Positions 1 through 9,332 of a stretch of 36,869 nucleotides of DNA are shown piece after piece (the first letter of the stretch is position 1; each line of letters begins with the position of its first letter). The stretch is from Actinomycetota bacterium (GTDB taxonomy: Bacteria > Actinomycetota > Thermoleophilia > Gaiellales > Gaiellaceae). Under the pieces are notes generated by a model. It saw only the letters and a program-made list of their open reading frames with translations. It was not told the DNA's origin and searched no databases. The stretch covers positions 1 to 36,869 of the forward strand of contig VAXU01000162.1 in assembly GCA_005885125.1 (NCBI GenBank), given 5' to 3'. A program made the translations under genes and the position numbers.

Positions 1-276
1 GTTCTTCGTCGTGTTGTTCGCAGGCTTCACCCCCGGCTGCGACGGCGAGTTCTGGTTGCCCTGAGTCGACGTCTGCAAGTCTTTGTTGTGGCCGGGAGCG
101 TTCCCCGAGTTCCCGGGCGACGGGGTCGCGTCGGGAGCGGGCTGCGCCGCGGGAGTGGCCTGGGAATTGCCGTTGTCTTTCCCGTTGCCGTTGCCCGCGA
201 GAGCCGAGCCGGTGAACGCCGCCAGGAGAATCGTCAGCACGATCGCACTGAGGATCCCGGTGGTGCGCTTCGTCAT
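1..276 (-). CDS. Secreted Asn/Gly/Ser/Pro-rich protein, 3'-truncated by window edge; paralog of the adjacent LPXTG protein
   Basis: Minus-strand ATG at 276, open to position 1: MTKRTTGILSAIVLTILLAAFTGSALAGNGNGKDNGNSQ...NQNSPSQPGVKPANNTTKN. Signal peptide; tail nearly identical to NQNSPSQPGVKPANNTAKK in the next ORF. Confidence 0.75.
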   Translation of the reverse strand, partial: MTKRTTGILSAIVLTILLAAFTGSALAGNGNGKDNGNSQATPAAQPAPDATPSPGNSGNAPGHNKDLQTSTQGNQNSPSQPGVKPANNTTKN

Positions 277-352
277 CTCGTTCTCTCCTCGTATCAGAAC
301 CATTTGCCCGTCAGGGCTTTACTGTTCGTAAACGAGGAAGCCTGGCGTCTGG

Positions 353-1393
353 TTACGGTTCGAGCAGATCTGCGGCGATCTCGGCGCGCCGACGAGACAC
401 GAACCGATGTTCGAGGCTCTCCTTCAGACGGCCTGGCACGGGCCCTCGAAGGATCAGGCCAAGGGCGATCAGCCCGAGCGCAACCCCGACGACGGCCCAG
501 AGCGGAAAGCCGGTGAACGGCAGGGTTCCCTGCCCGACCACCGCCACCGAGGCGAGGACGCCGGGCAGGTCGCCGCGGATCGCGACGACTCCGCCGGCGG
601 TTCCGCCGCCCTTGTGCGCGGTCGGAGGCGGAGTTGAGTTGATCGTCGGCGGCGGCGGCATGCTCGGATCGTGTGGCGAGTCGCCTTTGCAGGTGCAGTC
701 CGTGGTGGGCGGCTTCGGGGCCGGGTCGGGCGGTCGTACCGGCGGCTCCTGGCTGCCGCACGTCTTTCCCCCAGGATGGGCTTTGAGCGCGTGCACGTCG
801 ACGCCGTGCCGGTGACCGCAGGTCACGACCTTGTGCGGCTGGCTGTTCCCCGGGCCGTAGAGTTTCGTACCCGGCGCGGCGCCGTTCTGCGTCGCGATCT
901 GCGCAGCCGTCTTCCCGTTGCCGTACTTCTTCGACGCGTCTGCCTTCCCCGAGGCGGGCGCCGAGATCGGGCCGGTGGACGCGCACGTGACGGCCGAGCT
1001 GCTCCCGCCGGTGGCGCACGAGGTCTTCTTCGCCGTGTTGTTCGCAGGCTTCACGCCCGGCTGGGACGGCGAGTTCTGGTTGCCGCCGCCCTTGTGCTTG
1101 CCGCCGTTTCCGGGCGAGGACGTCGACGCGCCGGTCTGCGCCGACGGCGCGGGCTGGCTCGACGGCTGCGCGTCTTTGTTGTGGCCGGGGGAATTCTCCG
1201 AGTTCCCCGGTGACGGCGCCGTCGACGACGAGGACTCAGCTGCGGGAGGGACCCCGGCGTTGCTGTTCCCGTTTCCGTTGCCGTTTCCCTGCCCGTTCCC
1301 GTGGCCGTTGCCGGCCGACGCCGGGCCCGTGAAACCGGCCAAAGCAAGCGCCAGCACGGCGACGCCAAAGGTCCCTCTCCGCAGCTTGGTCAT
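353..1393 (-). CDS. Secreted surface protein with C-terminal LPXTG-type (LPFTG) anchor, transmembrane helix and basic tail
   Basis: ORF 346 aa; N-terminal signal peptide (MTKLRRGTFGVAVLALALAGFTGPASAG), GN repeats, C-terminal LPFTGFPLWAVVGVALGLIALGLILRG plus basic tail. Confidence 0.8.
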   Translation of the reverse strand: MTKLRRGTFGVAVLALALAGFTGPASAGNGHGNGQGNGNGNGNSNAGVPPAAESSSSTAPSPGNSENSPGHNKDAQPSSQPAPSAQTGASTSSPGNGGKHKGGGNQNSPSQPGVKPANNTAKKTSCATGGSSSAVTCASTGPISAPASGKADASKKYGNGKTAAQIATQNGAAPGTKLYGPGNSQPHKVVTCGHRHGVDVHALKAHPGGKTCGSQEPPVRPPDPAPKPPTTDCTCKGDSPHDPSMPPPPTINSTPPPTAHKGGGTAGGVVAIRGDLPGVLASVAVVGQGTLPFTGFPLWAVVGVALGLIALGLILRGPVPGRLKESLEHRFVSRRRAEIAADLLEP

Positions 1394-1501
1394 GCCCCCT
1401 ACTCCCCCGTCCTCGGTACTGCTCTATCCCCCTATAGGGTGACTATAAGAAGGGAAGCGGAGCTTGACTATCCCTCGACCGAGTGGCGCTCCCTCATCGC
1501 A

Positions 1502-3790
1502 TCAGCCGCGGAGCTCGGCGCCGAAGTCTCGCTCGAGCGCTTCGATTACACGTACGCGGAGCGCCGCGGCATCCTCGTCGGTGAGCGTCCGCTCGGGAGA
1601 CTGGAACGCGACCGAGAAGGCGATCGACTTCTTGCCTGCGGGGATCGGCGGCTCGCGATAGTCGCTGAGAAACCGGACCTCCCGTAGCTCGGGCGCAGCG
1701 GCTGCGAGCGCGGCGGCGAAGAGCTCGCCCGCCGGCACGTCCACGTCGACGACGAACGCCAGCTCCTGGCGGACGACGGGATACCCGATCACGTCCTCGT
1801 AGACGACGGGCTCGCGGACGCCTTCGAACAGCAGCCCGAGGTCGAGCTCGAGCACACCCCACTCCCCGTCGAGCCGGGTCGGGTGCAGCTCGCCGACGAT
1901 TCCGGCGCCGGTGCGAGCCGCACGCGCCGGATGCAACAGCGGATGCGGTGCTGCGGTGAAACGAAGCTCCGCCTTCAGTGCACCCGCGAGTGCGTCGGCG
2001 ACGCCCTTCGCGCGCGCGTACCCGTGCTCCATGATCGCCGCGAGGTGCAGACGCTCGACGGGCAGAGGGCCGCCGCTGGGTTCGTAGACGCGCGCGACCT
2101 CGAACAGCTCGATCCGCTCGTTGCCGAGCTCGAGGTTGCGACGCGCCGCTTCGACGAGACTCGGGAGGAGCGCCGTGCGCAGGACCGCGAGCTCGACGGT
2201 GATCGGCTCGCGCAGTCGCAGCGCGCCGGGGTCCGGGTCCTCCTCCACCAGCGACGGCGTGTAGACCTCCGAGAAACCGAGCCCGGTGAGGATGTCCTCG
2301 ACGCGGCGGCGCAGTCGCTGGTCACGCGTCAGCCGGCCGAACATGGCGCGGCGGAGCGGGAACGTGAACGGGACGTCGCCGAGCCGGAAGCGCGCAACCT
2401 CTTCGACCACGTCCACCTCACGCGTGACGTCGCGCGCACGCCACGTGGGAACGCTCACGCTTCCGTCGTCGACCTCGAACCCGAGGCGGCGGAGCCGCGC
2501 GTGCTGCTCTTCGGCGGGGGTCTCGAGGCCGACGAGGTCGTCCGCGCGTTCGGGCCGGAACCGGACGACAGGCCGCGCGGGCAGATCGCCGTGCACGTCC
2601 ACCTTGCCCGTCCAGCGCGCGCCGGCGAGCTCGACGATCAGCTGCGTCGCTAGCGCGGCCGCCTGCGGTGCGAGATGCGGGTCGACGCCCTTCTCCCAGC
2701 GGTTCGAGCCCTCGGTGCGGAGACGCAGACGCTCGGAGGTGCGGAAGATCGTGTACGGCTCGAAGTTCGCAGCCTCCAAGAGGACGTCGGTCGTCGACTC
2801 CGTGATCTCGGTCTCCTCGCCGCCCATGATTCCCGCGAGGGCGACCGAGCGCGCTGCGTCGGCGATCATCAGATCGGTCGGCTCGAGCTCGCGGAGCTCG
2901 CCGTCGAGCGTGCGCAGCTGCTCACCCTTGTGGGCGCGGCGGACGACGATTCGTCCCTCTTTCAGCGTCGCGAGATCGAACGCGTGCAGCGGGTTGCCGA
3001 GCGCGAGCATCACGTAGTTCGTCACGTCGACGACGTTGGAGATCGGCCGCATGCCTGCATCGGAGAGGCGCGTGCGCAACCACGCGGGGGAGGGGCCGAC
3101 GCGCACGTCGCGGAACAGACGGCCGATGTAGCGCGGGCAGCCTTCGAAGTCCTCCACGCGAACGTCGACCGGCTCGTCGCCCGCGACGCCCGGATCGCGT
3201 CCCGGGGGTGGCGACAGCTCGAGGTCGTACAGCGCGGCGACCTCACGCGCGATGCCATAGATCGCCATCAGATCCGGACGGTTCCCCGTGGATTCGACCA
3301 GCAGGATGTCCTCGGCGAGCGGCAGCGCATCGGTGAGCGGCGTTCCGGGCTCCCACTCGTCGGGGAGAACCATGATTCCCGTGTGGTCGGTGCCGAGCTC
3401 GACCTCGTCCTCGGCGAGGATCATTCCGTTCGAAAGCTGGCCTCGCAGCTCGGCCGCCTCGAGCTTGACGCCGTTGGCGAGCACCGCACCCGGGAGCGCG
3501 ACCGCGACCGTTGCGCCGGGACCGAAGTTCCACGCGCCGCACACGATCTGGCGCGGCTCGCCCTCGCCCACGTCCACCTGGCAGAGCTGCAGACGGTCCG
3601 CATTCGGGTGTTTGCCGGCTTCGAGCACGCGACCGACGCGGAAGAAGCCGAGGTTGCCGTCGACGTCGGGAACGCCGCGACGCTCGATCCCCTCGACCTC
3701 CGCGGAAGCAACGCTGAGCCGTTCCACCAGCTCGGTGAGCGGCATCTCGACGGCCACGTACTCGCGGAGCCAGCTGACAGGAACCTTCAT
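1502..3790 (-). CDS. pheT: Phenylalanine--tRNA ligase beta subunit
   Basis: MKVPVSWLREYVAVEMPLTELVERLSVASAEVEGIE..., EMAP/tRNA-binding domain, B3/B4 and FDX-ACB-like C-terminus; start ATG at 3790 overlaps the pheS stop (ATGA). Confidence 0.97.
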   Translation of the reverse strand: MKVPVSWLREYVAVEMPLTELVERLSVASAEVEGIERRGVPDVDGNLGFFRVGRVLEAGKHPNADRLQLCQVDVGEGEPRQIVCGAWNFGPGATVAVALPGAVLANGVKLEAAELRGQLSNGMILAEDEVELGTDHTGIMVLPDEWEPGTPLTDALPLAEDILLVESTGNRPDLMAIYGIAREVAALYDLELSPPPGRDPGVAGDEPVDVRVEDFEGCPRYIGRLFRDVRVGPSPAWLRTRLSDAGMRPISNVVDVTNYVMLALGNPLHAFDLATLKEGRIVVRRAHKGEQLRTLDGELRELEPTDLMIADAARSVALAGIMGGEETEITESTTDVLLEAANFEPYTIFRTSERLRLRTEGSNRWEKGVDPHLAPQAAALATQLIVELAGARWTGKVDVHGDLPARPVVRFRPERADDLVGLETPAEEQHARLRRLGFEVDDGSVSVPTWRARDVTREVDVVEEVARFRLGDVPFTFPLRRAMFGRLTRDQRLRRRVEDILTGLGFSEVYTPSLVEEDPDPGALRLREPITVELAVLRTALLPSLVEAARRNLELGNERIELFEVARVYEPSGGPLPVERLHLAAIMEHGYARAKGVADALAGALKAELRFTAAPHPLLHPARAARTGAGIVGELHPTRLDGEWGVLELDLGLLFEGVREPVVYEDVIGYPVVRQELAFVVDVDVPAGELFAAALAAAAPELREVRFLSDYREPPIPAGKKSIAFSVAFQSPERTLTDEDAAALRVRVIEALERDFGAELRG

Positions 3791-4821
3791 CAGAATTGCC
3801 TCAGCACGCGTAGGTCGGTTGACCAGAGCGGCCGGATCTCGGAGATCCCGAAACGTAGCTGCGCGGCGCGCTCGGGACCGCAGCCGAACGCGAAGCCGGA
3901 CCACTCCTCCGGATCGACACCGACGTTCTCGAACACGCGCGGGTCGACCATCCCCGCGCCGCCGAGCTCGATCCACCCCGTGAACTTGCACGTGCGACAG
4001 CCGGTGCCGCCACAGACGCCGCAGGAGACGTCAGGCTCGATCGAGGGTTCGGTGAACGGGAAGTAGTGCGTCCGGAACCGGACTCGCCGATCGTCGCCGA
4101 ACAGCGCACGCATTACGTGCAGCAGAGTCCCCTTGAGATCCGCGAGGGTGATCCCGCGGTCGACGGCAAGCCCTTCGAACTGGTGGAAGATCGGGAAGCG
4201 CGTCGGCGTGATCGCATCGCGCCGGTACACCCGTCCGATCGAGACCATGTACACCGGCGGCTCGCGCGCCTCGAGATGGTGGATCTGCGACGGCGACGTC
4301 TCGGTGCGCAGCACGACGTCGTCGGCGAGGAAGAACGTGTCGCGCGGGGAGCGGCTCGAGTGCGTGGGCGGGAACGCGAGCTTGTCGAAGTTGTACTCGA
4401 CGGTCTCGACCTCGCGGTCGTCGCGGATCTCGTAGCCGAGCCCGAGGAAGGTGTCCTCGACGATCCGGCGGACCTGCGTCGTCGGATGGAGCTGACCGAC
4501 CGGGAGCTCTTCGCCCGGCAGCGTCACGTCGAAGCCGTCCGACGACAGCGCTCGATCGAGCTCGCTGCGGTCGAGGTCAGCCTCGCGCCGTGCGAACGCA
4601 TCCTCGAGCCGCTCGCGGACCGCGTTGAGCGTCATGCCCGTCTCGCGGTCGCGGACGTTGCGCAGGGCTTGCTTCAGCTCGCTCTTCCGCCCGAGATAGC
4701 GCGTCCGCAGCGCTGTCAGCTCGGCGGGCGTCGATGCGGCTGCGACCGCCGCGAGGGCTTCCTGCTCGAGGGCCGCCGCGTCCACGGCGGCGACTGTAGC
4801 CGGTTCACGGTTCTTGCTCAT
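3790..4821 (-). CDS. pheS: Phenylalanine--tRNA ligase alpha subunit
   Basis: 343 aa; class II aaRS motifs (HPTTQVRRIVEDTFLGLGYEI, TETSPSQIHHLE, FAFGCGPERAAQLRFGISEIR). Confidence 0.97.
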   Translation of the reverse strand: MSKNREPATVAAVDAAALEQEALAAVAAASTPAELTALRTRYLGRKSELKQALRNVRDRETGMTLNAVRERLEDAFARREADLDRSELDRALSSDGFDVTLPGEELPVGQLHPTTQVRRIVEDTFLGLGYEIRDDREVETVEYNFDKLAFPPTHSSRSPRDTFFLADDVVLRTETSPSQIHHLEAREPPVYMVSIGRVYRRDAITPTRFPIFHQFEGLAVDRGITLADLKGTLLHVMRALFGDDRRVRFRTHYFPFTEPSIEPDVSCGVCGGTGCRTCKFTGWIELGGAGMVDPRVFENVGVDPEEWSGFAFGCGPERAAQLRFGISEIRPLWSTDLRVLRQF

Positions 4822-4957
4822 GTGCTCCTTCGTCGCTGGTCGGGGTCAGAGGACGGCCCCGGCTCGACTAGCGGAGGTCGGCGCGCCGCGCCTGCGTCAG
4901 CGCCGGTCCCCGGCGAGCCGGGGCCCGGTAAACAGGAAGACGCGAGACGGCACAGCC

Positions 4958-5755
4958 ATGCCAAAACGATACCTGTGTGCGGAAACTGTGACGATCCCAG
5001 AGGCAGGACTGCCCCTGGCTCTCGTACCCGGAACCGTGACGAAACGTCCACAGGCAAGCCCGTACGACTCGATCGCGGCGCTCTACGACCCGTGGAGCGC
5101 CTCGGTCACCGAGGACGTCGCCTTCTACCTCGAGGAGGCGCGGCGGTCGGGCGGGCCCGTGGTCGAGCTCGGCGTCGGCACCGGCCGGATCGCCGTGCCG
5201 ATCGCCGCCGACGGGATCCGCGTGCTCGGCGTCGACTCGTCGCGCGGGATGCTCGACATCTGCGCGCGACGCGCCGCCCTGGCCGGCGTCGAGCTGGACC
5301 TGCGCGTGGGCGACCTGCGCGCTCCTCCGGTCGACGAGCGCGTCCCGCTCGTCATCTGCCCCTTTCGCTCGTATCTGCACCTCCAGACCGACCGCGAGCG
5401 GCGGCAGGCGCTCGCCGCGGCGCGTGATCTCCTCGTGCCGGACGGCCGGCTCGTCTTCGACGTGTTCACGCCCGGCGCGGACGACATCGACGAGACGCAC
5501 GACCGCTGGCTCGAGCGCGAGGCCGGGATCTGGGAGCGGGCCGTCTGGGACACGACGGCCCGGACGCTGACGCTGTCCGTGCGGGGCGCAGAGACCGCCG
5601 AGACGACCATGGCGCTCGCCTGGATCGACCCGGAGGAATGGCGGGCACTCCTCGGGGAGAGCGGCTTCGAGATCGAGGAGTGCTACGGCTGGTTCGACCG
5701 CAGCCCGTTCACCGGGGGTGAAGACACGATCTGGGTGGCGCGCCGCTCAAGCTGA
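4958..5755 (+). CDS. Class I SAM-dependent methyltransferase
   Basis: In-frame ATG at 4958; YDSIAALYDPWSASVTEDVAFYLEEARRSGGPVVELGVGTGRIAVPIAADGIRVLGVDSS motif I. Start codon uncertain. Confidence 0.85.
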   Translation: MPKRYLCAETVTIPEAGLPLALVPGTVTKRPQASPYDSIAALYDPWSASVTEDVAFYLEEARRSGGPVVELGVGTGRIAVPIAADGIRVLGVDSSRGMLDICARRAALAGVELDLRVGDLRAPPVDERVPLVICPFRSYLHLQTDRERRQALAAARDLLVPDGRLVFDVFTPGADDIDETHDRWLEREAGIWERAVWDTTARTLTLSVRGAETAETTMALAWIDPEEWRALLGESGFEIEECYGWFDRSPFTGGEDTIWVARRSS

Positions 5756-5782
5756 CCGCCTCCCGGGCCGACAAACGGTCCC

Positions 5783-6391
5783 ATGAATCATGACCCCCTC
5801 CTCATCTCGTTCTTCCTGTTCCTCGCAGCGATCGTCGTCTTCGCGCTCTGGCTGGCCGTGAACTACAACAAGCTCGTTCGGCTCCGGAACCGCGCCGACG
5901 CACTCTGGGCGGACATCGACGTCCAGTTGAAGCGGCGGCACGACCTGATCCCGAACCTGGTGGAGGTCGTCTCCGGGTACGCGACCCACGAGCGCGGCAC
6001 CCTCGACGAAGTCTCTCTGGCACGGAACCAGGCCGTCGCGGCGACGTCACCCGCAGCGCAGGCGCAGGCGGAGAATCTCCTCACCGGTGCGCTCAGCAGG
6101 CTGTTCGCGAACGTCGAGCGGTATCCGGATCTGAAGGCCGAAGGCGATTTCCAGCGACTCGAGACGCAGCTGTCGCAGATCGAGAACGTGATCGCGATGT
6201 CGCGCCAGTCGTACAACCTCACCGTGCAGGCGTACAACAACGCGGTCGACACCTTCCCGACGAACATCGTCGCCTCGTTCTCGGACTTCCAGGACCGGCC
6301 GTACCTGACCGCCGAGGAGTCCGACCGGTCTCTGCCGGAGATCCAGATGGACATCCCGGCGTCTCCGCCCGCGACGACCGCAGCCCGCTGA
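5783..6391 (+). CDS. LemA family protein
   Basis: N-terminal TM helix then NYNKLVRLRNRADALWADIDVQLKRRHDLIPNLVEVVSGYATHERGTLDEV, LemA signature. Confidence 0.93.
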   Translation: MNHDPLLISFFLFLAAIVVFALWLAVNYNKLVRLRNRADALWADIDVQLKRRHDLIPNLVEVVSGYATHERGTLDEVSLARNQAVAATSPAAQAQAENLLTGALSRLFANVERYPDLKAEGDFQRLETQLSQIENVIAMSRQSYNLTVQAYNNAVDTFPTNIVASFSDFQDRPYLTAEESDRSLPEIQMDIPASPPATTAAR

Positions 6392-6393
6392 AT

Positions 6394-7074
6394 TTACGAC
6401 GTCGATCGCCGGCGCGCGCGCTCGTAGAGCGCGATTGCGCCGGCGGCGGCGGCGTTCAGCGATTCGGCGCCCGCCGCGAGCGGGATCGTCGCGCGCTCGT
6501 CGCAGCGCGCGAGCACCTCTTCGGGGATCCCCTCGCGCTCCGCGCCGACCACGAACGTCGTGCCCGTGACGTCGGCAATCGACGCTCCGCCGCGAGGAAC
6601 GAGCGCGACCCACGGTCGCGGCGCGTCCTCGAACCCGATCAGCGGGACGCGGAAGAGCGCGCCCATCGACGCCCGCACGGCCTTCGGGCCGGTCGGATCG
6701 GCGCACCCGTCCGAGAGCGCGACGAACGCCGGGCCGAGCGCGTCCGCGGTGCGGATCAGCGCCCCGACATTGCCGGGATCGCCGACACGCCAGAGCGCGA
6801 GCCCGACGGGAGGTAGCTCGCGCGCCCGCAGGTCGTCTCGGCGAAAGATCCCGATGACTCGCGGCGGATGGCCGAGCGTCGAGACGTCCGCGAGCAATTC
6901 CGGCACGACGTTCTCGCCGGCGACCAGCAACTCGACCGGCTCGACTCCCGCCGCCCGCGCAGCCTCGACGAGATCCTCGCCCTCGCAGACGAAGAGGCCG
7001 AGCTTGTCGCGCTGCCGGGCCGACGCGAGCCGGCGCACGAGCTTCAGGGTCTGGTTCTCAGCCGAAGTAATCAA
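6394..7074 (-). CDS. RNA 2'-O-methyltransferase, SpoU/TrmH family
   Basis: [38 protein letters not shown]...WRVGDPGNVGALIRTADALG...FVVGAEREGIPEEVL; probable TTG start at 7074 overlapping the upstream gene's 3' end. Confidence 0.88.
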   Translation of the reverse strand: MITSAENQTLKLVRRLASARQRDKLGLFVCEGEDLVEAARAAGVEPVELLVAGENVVPELLADVSTLGHPPRVIGIFRRDDLRARELPPVGLALWRVGDPGNVGALIRTADALGPAFVALSDGCADPTGPKAVRASMGALFRVPLIGFEDAPRPWVALVPRGGASIADVTGTTFVVGAEREGIPEEVLARCDERATIPLAAGAESLNAAAAGAIALYERARRRSTS

Positions 7075-8041
7075 GCCACTCTCCGTGCGGGCCCATGCGC
7101 GCGACGACGCGAACGTCCCGCTCGGGCCACAACGCGACCTCGAGTGGAGGCCCGTCGCCGGCCTCGTCCTCCTCGTCCCAACGTTGCATCGAGATCCACC
7201 CGAGCGGCGCAGCTCGCGCTGCGTCGCGCAGAGTCGTTCGGACCTGGTCGTAACGCTCGCGATCGAGGTAGAGCGTGGATGCGGTCTGGAATACGACGGT
7301 GAGCCCATCCGGATCGCGGTCGGCAAGCAGCTGCGGCAACAGCTCGACGTAGTCGCCGCGGATGAGCTCTGGAGGATCGGCCCGCAGCACGGCGATCGCG
7401 CGGCGCAGCCGCTCGAGCCGATGCCACTGGTCGGCCCACACGAACGACGTCAACAGGCGCACGCCCTCGTCGGTCGTCACGTCGACCGGATTCAGGTCGA
7501 CGCCCTGACGGCGACCGATGTCGGCCTCCACCGCGAGCAGCTGCCCCGGTACCGCACCGCGCTCTTCGCCCGCCAGCACGACCGCGGCGTCGGCCGGCCC
7601 CCAGATCCCGTTCCGATACCGGTAGCCGTACCGGTCGAACAGAAGATTGAGCCCGGCGCTCGGACCGAGCTCGAGGAGGTCGAGTCGGCGCCCGCCTGCG
7701 CGCGCGAGCTCCAGGAACGCCGGCAAGAGCGCGAAGCAACGCTGGACCTCGTTCGTTTGCACGTCGTGCTCGGCCACGAACCGCTCGAGCCAGTCGCGGT
7801 GCTGTGCGACGACCTCGTGCGGCGCGAACCACGGGTCGATCCCGTCGGAGAGCGCAAGGTAGTGGAGGCCGCCGAGGATCCGGATGGGCATGTCCCACCG
7901 GACGTCACCGACGATCTCGCCGACACTCGAATCCTCGGCGAGGCGACGGCAGACTTCTGCGTACAGCCGCGAACCGCTCTTCTCGCAGGCGTCCGCCTGC
8001 CGGAGAAACGCCTCTGCGAGGTCTTCCCGCAGGCTCAGGCT
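7058..8041 (-). CDS. DUF2332 family protein
   Basis: ORF 7058..8218 contains ...[18 protein letters not shown]...[31 protein letters not shown]...; the N-terminal part of the ORF overlaps rplT, so the true start is probably near 8040 (not resolved). Confidence 0.75.
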   Translation of the reverse strand, partial: SLSLREDLAEAFLRQADACEKSGSRLYAEVCRRLAEDSSVGEIVGDVRWDMPIRILGGLHYLALSDGIDPWFAPHEVVAQHRDWLERFVAEHDVQTNEVQRCFALLPAFLELARAGGRRLDLLELGPSAGLNLLFDRYGYRYRNGIWGPADAAVVLAGEERGAVPGQLLAVEADIGRRQGVDLNPVDVTTDEGVRLLTSFVWADQWHRLERLRRAIAVLRADPPELIRGDYVELLPQLLADRDPDGLTVVFQTASTLYLDRERYDQVRTTLRDAARAAPLGWISMQRWDEEDEAGDGPPLEVALWPERDVRVVARMGPHGEWLDYFG

Positions 8042-8397
8042 CGTTCGAGCGCCGACTTCGCCTGCTCGGCGAGCGCGCCGAACGCCTGCGGGTCGCTCAC
8101 GGCCAGCTCGGCGAGCACCTTCCGGTCGAGGTCGATGTTCGCCTTCTTCATCCCGGCGACGAACTGGTTGTAGGAGAGGCCGTTTGCGCGCGCCCCCGCG
8201 TTGATCCGCATGATCCAAAGGCGGCGGAAGGTGCGCTTCTTGTTCTTGCGGTCGCGGTACGCGTAGGTGAGCGAGTGGTCGACCTGCTCCTTCGCGTAGC
8301 GGTACGAGGTCTTCTTGAGCCCCCAGTAGCCCTTCGCCTGGCCGAGGACCTTGCGGCGCTTCTTGCGCGCGTGGACGGAACGCTTGACGCGCGGCAC
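8035..8397 (-). CDS. rplT: 50S ribosomal protein L20
   Basis: GTG start; [39 protein letters not shown]... Confidence 0.98.
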   Translation of the reverse strand: MPRVKRSVHARKKRRKVLGQAKGYWGLKKTSYRYAKEQVDHSLTYAYRDRKNKKRTFRRLWIMRINAGARANGLSYNQFVAGMKKANIDLDRKVLAELAVSDPQAFGALAEQAKSALERA

Positions 8398-8401
8398 TAC
8401 C

Positions 8402-8608
8402 TCACCTAGCTCCTTTTCGTCCGAACAGCTTCCGCACCGCCCGCGTGTCCGCACGGGACACGGGATGGTCCTTGCTAAACGCCCGCTTCCGTTTAGGCGA
8501 CTTCTTCCCCAGGTTGTGGCTCTTCATGGCGTGCCGGCGCAGCAGCTTGCCGCTCGCCGTTACCTTGAACCGCTTCTTGACGCTGCTGGACGTTTTCGTT
8601 TTCGGCAT
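8402..8608 (-). CDS. rpmI: 50S ribosomal protein L35
   Basis: [50 protein letters not shown]... Confidence 0.98.
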   Translation of the reverse strand: MPKTKTSSSVKKRFKVTASGKLLRRHAMKSHNLGKKSPKRKRAFSKDHPVSRADTRAVRKLFGRKGAR

Positions 8609-9176
8609 CTCTCTTGACTCCCGCGTTCTTCGTTGGACCGAGCACCATGACCATGTTCCGACCGTCGAGGAGCGGCTGGGACTCGATCTGTCCGATCTCC
8701 CCCACGTCCTCCGCCAGCCGCATCAGCAGGTCCCGCCCACGCTCCGGATGTGACGTTTCCCGTCCACGGAACATGATCGTGACCTTGACCTTGGCGCGCT
8801 GGTTGAGGAAGCGCTCCACGTGGCCCTTCTTCGTGTTGTAGTCGTGAACCCCGATCTTCGGCCTGAGCTTGATCTCCTTGACGTTGATCTGCGTCTGGTG
8901 CTTCCGTGCGAGCTTGGCCTTCTGCTCCTGCTCGTACCTGTATTTCCCCCAGTCCATGACCTTGGCGACGGGGGGATCCGCCTGCGCGGCGACCTCGACC
9001 AGGTCGAGGTTCTTCGAGAAGGCGTACTCGAGGGCGTCGCGCGTGGGTTTGATGCCGAGTTGCTCGCCGCCTTCGCCGATCAGCCGTACCTGCGGAGCCC
9101 GGATCGCCTCGTTGATGCGATCCTGCGGCTGCTGGGGCATGCGGTCGGGAGGGCCTGGGCGTCTCCTCGGCCTCAA
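8493..9176 (-). CDS. infC: Translation initiation factor IF-3 with C-terminal extension overlapping rpmI
   Basis: [33 protein letters not shown]...[37 protein letters not shown]...GEEVA*. TTG at 9176 or ATG at 9140 are possible starts. Confidence 0.93.
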   Translation of the reverse strand: MRPRRRPGPPDRMPQQPQDRINEAIRAPQVRLIGEGGEQLGIKPTRDALEYAFSKNLDLVEVAAQADPPVAKVMDWGKYRYEQEQKAKLARKHQTQINVKEIKLRPKIGVHDYNTKKGHVERFLNQRAKVKVTIMFRGRETSHPERGRDLLMRLAEDVGEIGQIESQPLLDGRNMVMVLGPTKNAGVKRDAENENVQQRQEAVQGNGERQAAAPARHEEPQPGEEVA

Positions 9177-9219
9177 AGAGCAATCACCAAGCTAGCTTCG
9201 ATCCTTTCTCTGGAATGAC

Positions 9220-9240
9220 AAAAACCGCTGCAAGCAGCGG
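9220..9240 (-). terminator. Intrinsic terminator/attenuator between thrS and infC
   Basis: Minus strand CCGCTG-CTTG-CAGCGG hairpin followed by TTTTTG. Confidence 0.75.
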
Positions 9241-9309
9241 CCCGGGTTCCTCGTCGTTCACGACTCGGTTCAACCGTCCCGGAGCTCAATCGCTCGGGCG
9301 GTGAGGAAC
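9220..9309 (-). promoter_or_regulatory. Candidate structured leader RNA upstream of infC-rpmI-rplT
   Basis: GTTCCTC (9246-9252) and GAGGAAC (9303-9309) are perfect inverted repeats enclosing smaller stems (GTCGT/ACGAC at 9253/9260; CCG-CCCG/CGGG-CGG around 9274/9295), followed on the minus strand by the terminator-like hairpin. Confidence 0.5.
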
Positions 9310-9332
9310 GTGGGCGCTCCTGCTTGGCAGAG

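Noticed and set aside
4822-4957. T-box or other leader upstream of pheS; hairpin ccccggc-ga-gccgggg at 4908-4923
   Set aside because: Small GC hairpin in the divergent intergenic region, but no T-box-like specifier/antiterminator elements recognised.
1883-5427. Plus-strand ORFs opposite pheT/pheS (1883..2653, 2675..4066, 4066..5427)
   Set aside because: Antisense artefacts of high-GC coding sequence; no recognisable domains.
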